NCBI GenBank assembly: GCA_051004815.1
Contig: JBPCJY010000046.1
Location: 1 to 18,888, forward strand
Direction of reading: 5' to 3'
DNA from: JBBQXY01 sp051004815
Lineage (GTDB): Bacteria > Chloroflexota > Ktedonobacteria > Ktedonobacterales > Ktedonobacteraceae
Length of the DNA: 18,888 nt
Below, piece after piece: positions 7,958 through 13,631 of the stretch (positions within the stretch are counted from its first letter, which is position 1; the number at the start of each line of letters is the position of its first letter). Position numbers and translations under genes: made by a program. Under the pieces are notes generated by a model. That model was given only the letters and a program-made list of their open reading frames with translations. It was not told where the DNA came from and did no database searches.

Positions 7958-9493
7958 TTATGATGAGCGCGAGAACCAGTCAAGAATCGTGCTGAGAAAG
8001 CCCCGCTTGGCAGGTTTTGTATTTGTTTTCGGCTGTCCGCCATTCATAGGTGGTACCATACCAGGAATATTTGATGGTGCCGGTTGTTGAGGTGACGCAC
8101 CAGGCATACTGTTCATAGCATAGCCATTTGGGTACCCTGTTGGAGGTTGGGATTGCATCGGAGCAAACCCCTGATTCGGTTGCTGTTGTCCTGCTTGCCC
8201 TGCATACGTTGGCTGTACCGGGGGCGCACCCCACGTCGCGGAAGACATTGTTGGATTTGGCATACCTGACGTACCAGCACCATTATTCATTGGTCCCGGT
8301 GGTACATTTTGCCCTGACTGCGGCGGCATTGGCACTTGACCCATAGACGCATCTCTCTGTTGCTGACCAGGGAAAAATGGGGCCGCTGACGCGACACCGA
8401 GCATCGAGGCAAATGCATTTGCCGCGACCGCGCTCTCTTCGGAAGAGCCTTGCTCATTGCGTGGGCGACTCGGTACGCGCACATATTCTGGACGCGGTGG
8501 TACTCCGAATTGCCTCTGATTGTCCACAGTGCCCGGTTGCACCGAGGCAGGCAGCGTACTCGGAGCACGTAGCCATTCTGGCAGGGCATTCACGTCAATA
8601 AACGAAGCCGCCGATAGGCTCGAATTCATCATCGACTGCTCATTCGGCTGCTGTTGCTGCTGACCGGGAGCCGGCATTTGTTGTTGGTAGGGAGCTTGTC
8701 CTTGTCCCAACGGAGGCTGATAGTAAGGGGGTTGTGCCTGATTACCTTCACGCATCCACGATGGCAACCCATCCTTGTCAATCAGTGAGGATGCCGCGAA
8801 ACCTACTTGCCCAGTACTCAGCACCCCAGGATTTTGCGCGGCCATCCACTCCGGCACCGCCTGCTGATCAATCAGGTCGCTCCCTGCGATGCCTTGCGGT
8901 GTATTAAACGGTTGGTTATATTGCTGCGGGGGTGGTGCGGTGGGAGGTTGAACTGGCGGTGGCATTGTTCTCATCCACTCTGGCAAGGCATCCTGCTGCA
9001 CCAGACTGTTCGCCGCGATACTCTCTGGCGGCGTGTTCGGCATTGCGGCCTGTTTCTCCTGTAACCAGGGAGGAAGAAATTGCTCGTCAATGAATGAACT
9101 CGCGGACATCCCCTTCGCGGGAATGAAAGCATTGTCGGTATTTGGTGCAGGCATGGAGGCAGGACGACGTAAAGGAATTGCGCCCGATGGGTTATTGTCC
9201 GCCGCATCCTTTCGTTCAGGCTGCATCCAGCTCGGCAACAAACTCTCGTCAACAAAATCATCGGCGGAATAATCCGATGACGCATCCTGGCCAGGAGGTG
9301 TGCTCGTTCGCTCACCAGCACGTAACGTTTCCAACCAGGCGGGCAATTCTGGAGACACCATCTTTGCCCCACCCCCATCATTACCACTCGTCGCACTCGC
9401 ACTCGCACTCGTACTCGTTACCGGATTTCCACAATACTGACAATGTGCCATCCCCGCCTGGGTTGGCCTTCCACAGTGGTTACACGTAATCAC
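7958..9493 (-). CDS. Zinc-ribbon protein with repeated SFIDxxxLPxWL motifs in a disordered Pro/Gln-rich chain
   Basis: A 511-residue protein and the first gene of the operon. Residues 4-22 form a zinc ribbon (CNHC and CQYC). The rest is low-complexity and rich in Pro, Gln, Asn, Met, Ser and Gly, with no membrane segment. A short motif recurs: DDFVDESLLPSWM (78-90), SSFIDEQFLPPWL (132-144), NSLVQQDALPEWM (162-174), SDLIDQQAVPEWM (205-217), SSLIDKDGLPSWM (235-247) and ASFIDVNALPEWL (296-308), plus a half copy PELPAWLETL (48-57). The C-terminus is basic then amphipathic (KPAKRGFLSTILDWFSRSS), perhaps a membrane- or partner-docking helix. The start is GTG, with GAGGAG 5 nt upstream. The repeats look like tandem docking sites on a scaffold. 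No function is known to me. Confidence 0.85.
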   Translation of the reverse strand: MITCNHCGRPTQAGMAHCQYCGNPVTSTSASASATSGNDGGGAKMVSPELPAWLETLRAGERTSTPPGQDASSDYSADDFVDESLLPSWMQPERKDAADNNPSGAIPLRRPASMPAPNTDNAFIPAKGMSASSFIDEQFLPPWLQEKQAAMPNTPPESIAANSLVQQDALPEWMRTMPPPVQPPTAPPPQQYNQPFNTPQGIAGSDLIDQQAVPEWMAAQNPGVLSTGQVGFAASSLIDKDGLPSWMREGNQAQPPYYQPPLGQGQAPYQQQMPAPGQQQQQPNEQSMMNSSLSAASFIDVNALPEWLRAPSTLPASVQPGTVDNQRQFGVPPRPEYVRVPSRPRNEQGSSEESAVAANAFASMLGVASAAPFFPGQQQRDASMGQVPMPPQSGQNVPPGPMNNGAGTSGMPNPTMSSATWGAPPVQPTYAGQAGQQQPNQGFAPMQSQPPTGYPNGYAMNSMPGASPQQPAPSNIPGMVPPMNGGQPKTNTKPAKRGFLSTILDWFSRSS

Positions 9494-9524
9494 CTTTGCT
9501 CCTCACTTTCGCCAGGCGCGTGAC

Positions 9525-9538
9525 ATCTATCGATAGAT
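9525..9538. promoter_or_regulatory. 14-bp perfect palindrome, candidate operator
   Basis: ATCTATCGATAGAT is a perfect palindrome. It lies just downstream of the predicted minus-strand -10 element, about +5 to +18 of the zinc-ribbon operon transcript and 32 bp before its GTG start. That is a typical repressor-site position. The binding protein is unknown. Confidence 0.4.
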
Positions 9539-9549
9539 ACTTCGCCCGA

Positions 9550-9578
9550 AGTGTATCACTCTTTCCACAGCTTGACAA
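9550..9578 (-). promoter_or_regulatory. Predicted promoter of the zinc-ribbon/ATPase operon
   Basis: On the minus strand, TTGTCA (9578-9573) and TACACT (9555-9550) are separated by exactly 17 bp. The -35 matches five of six and the -10 four of six consensus positions. The start codon lies about 50 nt downstream of the predicted transcript start. Confidence 0.5.
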
Positions 9579-9600
9579 CGCTATAAAAACAAGATAAGAC
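9572..9600 (+). promoter_or_regulatory. Predicted promoter of the RusA-family gene
   Basis: A perfect TTGACA at 9572-9577 is followed after 17 bp by TAAGAC (9595-9600), a poor -10. TACAAT at 9613-9618 is a better -10 hexamer but has no matching -35. The -35 overlaps the divergent -35 on the other strand. Confidence 0.4.
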
Positions 9601-9666
9601 ATGATGATATGATACAATACGCACGACATGAACATCCCAAAAGTACTATACATACAGGAGACATTT

Positions 9667-10107
9667 ATGCGAGAACAGTCGTCGAGCAAGAACTCGCTCT
9701 TGCGTCTTACTCTACCACTTCCTCCTAGTATTAACGAACAATATGCCACAGTTAATGGACATCGCGTCAGTTCTATGGTTGCTCGCCGCTTTAAACAACA
9801 AGTACGAGACACGCTGCGTACCCTGGAACGACAAGGAGTACTGCACGATGAGCTACGTAATACACTGCGCCAAAGCTACCTGGCTCTCTTCCTGGACTTC
9901 TACTTTAGCACCCCACTCAAAAGAGACCTCGACGGAGGCTTAAAAATTACGCAGGACTCGCTCTGCGAAGGGTTAGGCATCAATGACAATCGGGTAGTGG
10001 ACATCCATTTAGTCAAGCACATTGACCCCTTGCACCCACATTTATACCTTGAGTTAGAGGCCATCCCCGAATGGCAGTTTGACAAGGAATACGTTCTGCT
10101 CACCTGA
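9667..10107 (+). CDS. RusA family crossover junction endodeoxyribonuclease
   Basis: A 146-residue Holliday-junction resolvase homologue. The opening LPLPPSINEQYATVNGHRV matches the usual LPxPPSxNxxY start of RusA proteins. The catalytic region is FYFSTPLKRDLDGGLKITQDSLCEGLGINDNRVVDIHLVK, with the RDLD pair (Asp 87 and 89) and a later Asp about 20 residues on (107), spaced as in the metal-binding triad of E. coli RusA. The usual DxDN is DLDG here. The ATG at 9667 is chosen because AGGAG lies 6-7 nt upstream; an ATG at 9628 has no ribosome site. RusA is usually prophage-borne, yet no other phage gene is nearby. It may have been domesticated as a host junction resolvase, which is inference. Confidence 0.85.
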   Translation: MREQSSSKNSLLRLTLPLPPSINEQYATVNGHRVSSMVARRFKQQVRDTLRTLERQGVLHDELRNTLRQSYLALFLDFYFSTPLKRDLDGGLKITQDSLCEGLGINDNRVVDIHLVKHIDPLHPHLYLELEAIPEWQFDKEYVLLT

Positions 10108-10213
10108 ATCCTCTTTATTCACTTGTCTTCACACGAAACCGTCTCTACAATAGAACTAGTTATGCCACTATTCTGTAACAAAACGCGCCACAACTTCGAA
10201 GAGGTACTACAAT

Positions 10214-11089
10214 ATGTCGCGAAAATTACGCAAGGCAACTACTCAAACTGGCCAGCGACTCCTGCTTGGCCTCCTGTTCAGCACAGGCATCGGCTTCATC
10301 GCGTATAGACGACGCGCCCTCAGCCGTAGCGGTATAGGTGGGGCTATCGTGACCGGCACTACCACTGTTGGGCTTGGCGGCTGGTCCTGGGGACTCTCAC
10401 TCATTTTCTTCTTTGTCTCCTCCAGTCTCTTCTCCCATTTCCGCGCCCACGACAAAGCACAAGCCGCCACAGACAAGTTTAGCAAGGGTTCGCAACGCGA
10501 TATTTTCCAGGTGCTTGCCAATGGAGGACTAGCCGCGCTACTGGCAATCAGCTATGGCCTCGTGCGTACCCGTTGGATACGCCAACTTTTTCACGCTGGC
10601 TTTACCGGTGCCATTGCCACCGCGACCGCCGATACCTGGGCCACAGAACTGGGCGTATTGAGCACGCAAGCACCACGCCTGATAACTACTGGTCAAACGG
10701 TAGCTCCCGGCACGTCTGGCGGGATCACATTATTGGGTACGGGAGCTTCTGCATTGGGCGCATTGGCTTCTGGACTGGTATTCTGGCTGCTCCAACGCTG
10801 TCAAAAAACGCTAGCCTTGCTCCCCTTCATGGCCCTTGTCAGTGGATTAGCAGGCAGTATTGCCGATAGTGTGTTGGGAGCAACTATACAAGCCATGTAC
10901 TACTGCCCTACCTGTCATAAGGAAACTGAACGTCATATCCATAGCTGCGGCACCACAACCACCGCATTACGCGGCATCGCATGGTTCAACAATGACGTTG
11001 TCAATTTTCTTGCCACGCTGATCGGTGGCTTAACAGCTATCGGGCTACAATTGTGTACTCTTGCGAAAGATCAACTAAAAGGAAAATGA
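10214..11089 (+). CDS. DUF92 family integral membrane protein
   Basis: A 291-residue multi-pass membrane protein of the DUF92 (TIGR00297) family. Diagnostic segments are GFTGAIATATADTWATELG, PGTSGGITLLG, GSIADSVLGATIQ and NNDVVNFLATLIGG. Plant VTE6 of this family is a phytyl-phosphate kinase in chlorophyll-derived phytol salvage, so a polyprenyl- or isoprenoid-phosphate kinase role is possible but untested for bacterial members. About six hydrophobic helices are visible. A CPTC pair with a nearby His-rich CHKETERHIHSCG loop (about residues 230-243) might bind metal. GAGG lies about 9 nt upstream of the ATG. Its stop overlaps the ATG of the next gene (ATGA), so the pair is translationally coupled. 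Confidence 0.88.
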   Translation: MSRKLRKATTQTGQRLLLGLLFSTGIGFIAYRRRALSRSGIGGAIVTGTTTVGLGGWSWGLSLIFFFVSSSLFSHFRAHDKAQAATDKFSKGSQRDIFQVLANGGLAALLAISYGLVRTRWIRQLFHAGFTGAIATATADTWATELGVLSTQAPRLITTGQTVAPGTSGGITLLGTGASALGALASGLVFWLLQRCQKTLALLPFMALVSGLAGSIADSVLGATIQAMYYCPTCHKETERHIHSCGTTTTALRGIAWFNNDVVNFLATLIGGLTAIGLQLCTLAKDQLKGK

Positions 11090-11565
11090 GCATGCATATA
11101 CTGCAACGCGTTATAACAAGAGGATGGCACCCTGGCCGTGCGGCCATAGTCGGAGTCGTGGCTACCGCGGCCTACAGCCTTGCCATGGAAGGGGACATGT
11201 CTATTACGGGCAATCGTTTTAGCGATGTGCGCTTCATCCAGGGCTTGATGGGGAGCAAGGCAACAACGCGGAAAAAATTTCTTCTGCTAGCGTGGCTGCT
11301 CCATGTTCTCAACGGCATCGCCCTGGCGGAAATCTACGCCGCCGTACTCAAACGTTTCTTGCCAGGCCCAAACTGGCTAAAAGGTACTCTTTTTGGCGAA
11401 GCCTTCATTATAGCCGCCTGGCCATTAACGCCTCTTGCCGACAAATATCATCCCTTGATTCAAAACGGCGAACTACCCAAACTTGCCAATCGCACCGCAT
11501 TCCTACAGAACATTGGACGACACCTGGTCTTCGGTCTAGTTTTAGGCCTACTCTACCGCGATTAA
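11086..11565 (+). CDS. Integral membrane protein of unknown function
   Basis: A 159-residue protein translationally coupled to the DUF92 gene through a 4-bp ATGA overlap, with AAGGA just upstream. A second ATG at 11092 has better Shine-Dalgarno spacing and is equally possible. Hydrophobic segments occur at about residues 18-34 (AAIVGVVATAAYSLAME), 65-90 (FLLLAWLLHVLNGIALAEIYAAVL), 100-115 (GTLFGEAFIIAAWPLTPL) and 143-158 (LVFGLVLGLLYRD). Asp and Glu residues inside or beside the helices (MEGDMS, ALAEIY) suggest a functional rather than purely structural membrane domain. I do not recognise the family. A link to lipid or isoprenoid metabolism with DUF92 is inference from coupling only. Confidence 0.75.
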   Translation: MSMHILQRVITRGWHPGRAAIVGVVATAAYSLAMEGDMSITGNRFSDVRFIQGLMGSKATTRKKFLLLAWLLHVLNGIALAEIYAAVLKRFLPGPNWLKGTLFGEAFIIAAWPLTPLADKYHPLIQNGELPKLANRTAFLQNIGRHLVFGLVLGLLYRD

Positions 11566-11578
11566 CTCCTCATGAGTA

Positions 11579-11608
11579 CCGTAGGGCGCGATATGTCGCG
11601 CCCTACGG
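11579..11608. repeat. 13-bp perfect inverted repeat, REP-like hairpin between convergent genes
   Basis: Arms CCGTAGGGCGCGA (11579-11591) and TCGCGCCCTACGG (11596-11608) have a 4-nt loop. It sits 14 bp after the plus-strand membrane-protein stop and before the end of the minus-strand gene. There is no T-tract. The GTAGGGCG core resembles the palindrome at 13054-13148, suggesting a shared dispersed family that may also act as a terminator. Confidence 0.65.
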
Positions 11609-11645
11609 GGCACGGTCGCCCTGCATAATCATGGGCAATGTATCA

Positions 11646-12014
11646 TCAGACCCAGTTGCGTACCCAGCCACTGACGATTGGCAACTGATAATCTTCCTTT
11701 ACAAAAGCCATCACCATCAGCCAGACCCACAAAATGATCGTGACCCACCACAGCGCGGTGAGCAACAACCCAAGTGCCGGGTTGGTTAGCAGGTTTAGGA
11801 TCGGGATCAAGCCTAGAAAACCCTTTAAGATATTTACGGCTAACATCAGAATCGATAATATCCCAAAAGTCACCATAGATTGGGCAGCGTGCCAGCGCAC
11901 ATTGCGATTTTTCTCCAGAAAAAACAGCAGTAACCCTGAAACCCAACCAAAAGCATACGCCAGCACACGCTCCAGGCGCACATTCATGCCAAGACTTGTC
12001 ATTCTATTCATCAT
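11646..12014 (-). CDS. DUF4870/Tic20-like small membrane protein
   Basis: A 122-residue protein with about four hydrophobic segments (near residues 17-33, 47-63, 67-78 and 82-104). The segment LAYAFGWVSGLLLFFLEKNRNVRWHAAQSM is the hallmark of the DUF4870/Tic20-related group: a first helix ending in LEKNR, then a histidine preceding the next helix, as in FHAxQS. Function is unknown; Tic20 itself belongs to the chloroplast protein import complex, which does not imply transport here. GAGGA lies 6 nt before the ATG at 12014. It is a single gene, convergent with the membrane-protein pair and divergent from the zinc-ribbon/rpsU unit. Confidence 0.8.
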   Translation of the reverse strand: MMNRMTSLGMNVRLERVLAYAFGWVSGLLLFFLEKNRNVRWHAAQSMVTFGILSILMLAVNILKGFLGLIPILNLLTNPALGLLLTALWWVTIILWVWLMVMAFVKEDYQLPIVSGWVRNWV

Positions 12015-12387
12015 ACATTTTCCTCATTGTTTGAGACCTCAAAGCTTCTATGGACGACTTTTATCAGCACCGGCCAGTACGTATTTATGAGTACAGAAGC
12101 TAGCAGTCCCACCTTTCTAGTTCTTAAAATGTATACGTAGATTACCTGAACATGTTGCAATACGTAGCGCAACCAAATGCCCTTCAACCTTGCACTTTAC
12201 CTGTTAGTACCAATTTTTAGCAGTTTTTGGGAATTACCTCGGAAATGGATGATTTTTCCATAGATATGTGTTATACTCAATGAACGTTGTATAGTGCATT
12301 ATTGCTGAGAACAGTTGGTCTATTGCAAGCCGCGCGATACACGAAACATTAGTTGGAGATTTACTCCCAAGAATCGAGAAAGAAAAC
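12015..12387. other. 373-bp divergent intergenic region
   Basis: No convincing protein gene or structured RNA is seen. The region serves two divergent units. The only strong signal is an extended -10 (TGTTATACT, 12269-12277) pointing at the zinc-ribbon/rpsU unit. It is AT-rich, and if that promoter is used the 5' leader is about 100 nt. Confidence 0.5.
12269..12277 (+). promoter_or_regulatory. Extended -10 promoter element for the zinc-ribbon/rpsU unit
   Basis: TGT directly followed by TATACT gives an extended -10 (TGn plus hexamer). No good -35 is present at 16-18 bp, as is common for extended -10 promoters. A leader of about 100 nt would follow. Confidence 0.45.
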
Positions 12388-12756
12388 ATGGCATTCACAG
12401 ATCAGACATTGTATTGTCGCGATTGCAATTCAGAATTCGTCTTCACTGCCGGTGAGCAGGAGTTCTACGCAAGCCGGGGACTGACGAACTCCCCCAGCCG
12501 TTGCCCATCATGCCGCTCTGCGCGTAAAGCACAGGGTGGCGACCGCTACAGCGGCGGACGCGGCGGTGGCGGTAGCAGCAGCGGCGGCGGGTATCGTGAC
12601 CGCGAGCCTCGCCAGATGTACACTGTCACCTGCTCTAGCTGCGGCCAAGAGGCACAAGTCCCCTTCCAGCCACGCGGCGACAAGCCCGTTTATTGTAGTA
12701 ATTGCTACCAGGCCCAAGGCTCTGGTCGCTCAAGTGATCGCCGATCACGCTGGTAG
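12388..12756 (+). CDS. Double zinc-ribbon protein with Gly/Arg-rich linker
   Basis: A 122-residue protein. The N-terminal zinc-binding domain (probable zf-trcl type) has Cys 10/13 and Cys 39/42 and the signature FVFTAGEQEFYASRGL...SRCPSCR. A Gly/Arg/Ser-rich linker at about 49-76 resembles RGG-type RNA-binding tails. A second ribbon has Cys 82/85 and Cys 103/106, with the spacer VPFQPRGDKPVYC. It is strongly basic. It ends only 4 bp before the rpsU start, so co-translation is expected. The likely role is nucleic-acid or ribosome related; this is inference from composition and context. The ribosome site (GAGAAAG) is weak and the leader long, which may allow translational control. Confidence 0.85.
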   Translation: MAFTDQTLYCRDCNSEFVFTAGEQEFYASRGLTNSPSRCPSCRSARKAQGGDRYSGGRGGGGSSSGGGYRDREPRQMYTVTCSSCGQEAQVPFQPRGDKPVYCSNCYQAQGSGRSSDRRSRW

Positions 12757-12760
12757 TCCT

Positions 12761-12955
12761 ATGAGTGAAGTCAAAGTTAATCCAGGCGATTCGTTTGAGC
12801 TCGCGCTTAAACGGTTCAATCGCAAGGTTCAACAAGATGGTATCTTGTCCGAGGCTCGCCGTCGTTCACACTATGAAAGCCCCCAGGCCCGTCGCAAACG
12901 CAAGGCCGAGGCTCAGAGCCGTAAACGCCGCCGCAGTGCTCGCCCAGCCAGCTAA
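12761..12955 (+). CDS. rpsU: 30S ribosomal protein S21
   Basis: A 64-residue basic protein of the small ribosomal subunit, helping initiation near the anti-Shine-Dalgarno end of 16S rRNA. MSEVKVNPGDSFELALKRFN followed by RKVQQDGILSEARRRSHYES is typical S21, and the Arg/Lys-rich helix KRKAEAQSRKRRR completes it. The length matches the family. The ATG at 12761 is 4 bp after the stop of the zinc-ribbon gene and has no clear Shine-Dalgarno of its own, so translation is probably coupled to that gene. A strong terminator follows about 50 bp downstream, defining a two-gene transcript. Confidence 0.93.
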   Translation: MSEVKVNPGDSFELALKRFNRKVQQDGILSEARRRSHYESPQARRKRKAEAQSRKRRRSARPAS

Positions 12956-13002
12956 CTCTTGAGCTTTCGCACGAGGCAATAAGAGCACACAGCAAAAAGA
13001 GG

Positions 13003-13039
13003 AAGAGGGAACATACATAACTGCATGTTCCCTCTTTTT
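13003..13039 (+). terminator. Rho-independent terminator of the zinc-ribbon/rpsU transcript
   Basis: A 12-bp perfect stem (13003-13014 with 13025-13036) and a 10-nt loop run into TTTTT (13035-13039). An outer 14-bp complementarity (12988-13001 with 13032-13045) can extend or compete with it, making a two-tier structure about 58 nt long. Confidence 0.85.
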
Positions 13040-13053
13040 GCTGTGCATAGCTA

Positions 13054-13148
13054 CCAGGGCGACCGCAAGGGATCACCCCTACTATACATGCGGAACGAGT
13101 ATGACATGCATCGTAGTATGGTAGGGCGATCCCTTGCGGTCGCCCTGG
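13054..13148. repeat. Long inverted repeat with 21-bp perfect arms
   Basis: Arms at 13054-13074 and 13128-13148 are perfectly complementary and enclose 53 nt. The sequences next to the arms inside the loop are also partly complementary (CCCCTAC on one side, GTAGTATGGTAGGGC on the other). The GGGCGACCGCAAGGGATC type of sequence looks like a dispersed repeat. It lies between the rpsU terminator and the next promoter and contains no gene. Confidence 0.8.
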
Positions 13149-13198
13149 GGAGAGAGAATAAGCCCTGGCCATCATTCACAGACTCTGTGTATCCACTG

Positions 13199-13227
13199 TT
13201 GTCACTCTCCCTTTGCTGGCGTATAAT
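13199..13227 (+). promoter_or_regulatory. Near-consensus promoter of the membrane protein/holA/amidase operon
   Basis: TTGTCA (13199-13204) and a perfect TATAAT (13222-13227) are separated by 17 bp. The predicted start is near 13234, giving a leader of about 30 nt with AGGAGG at 13250-13255. Confidence 0.8.
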
Positions 13228-13265
13228 ATGCATAACAGAAACATATTGTAGGAGGCATTACTACC

Positions 13266-13622
13266 ATGGGTCCTGCACTTCAGGTTCCTATAGACGGAAT
13301 ATTCATTGGAGGCATTTTTGGCTTTATCCTGGCACTGCCAGTGGCACTCTTCCTCGCCTTTTGGATGAGCGCGGTGAAAAGCCGCTGGATCGTTGTCCTG
13401 GGTGCCCTCATCGGCGCAGTCATCGGTTTCGTTTTCATCCTTGGTTGGGTTGGCACACTCATCTACAGCACACCACTGCCCAATGCCAGTCCACCAGCCG
13501 TCTTTTTCGGCTCGCTCTTGCTCTGCTCTGTCCTTGGACTCGCCGGTGGCATTATCCTTGACCTCATCGTAGCACGCCGCACAAAGCGCGACTATCGACG
13601 ACAAGTAGTCGTTCACGAATAG
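13266..13622 (+). CDS. Small integral membrane protein, unknown function
   Basis: A 118-residue protein with three clear hydrophobic segments: about residues 10-32 (GIFIGGIFGFILALPVALFLAFW), 40-66 (SRWIVVLGALIGAVIGFVFILGWVGTLIY) and 79-102 (AVFFGSLLLCSVLGLAGGIILDLI). It closes with a basic, probably cytoplasmic tail (ARRTKRDYRRQ). The Gly-rich helices suggest tight packing or oligomerisation. A perfect AGGAGG lies 10 nt before the ATG. It is the first gene after a strong promoter and ends 9 bp before holA, so it shares a transcript with the clamp-loader gene. No family is recognised. Confidence 0.8.
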   Translation: MGPALQVPIDGIFIGGIFGFILALPVALFLAFWMSAVKSRWIVVLGALIGAVIGFVFILGWVGTLIYSTPLPNASPPAVFFGSLLLCSVLGLAGGIILDLIVARRTKRDYRRQVVVHE

Positions 13623-13631
13623 AAAAGCACA

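Noticed and set aside
12765..12962. 65-codon open frame on the plus strand over rpsU
   Set aside because: It is a different frame of the S21 gene; the frame starting at 12761 encodes recognisable S21.
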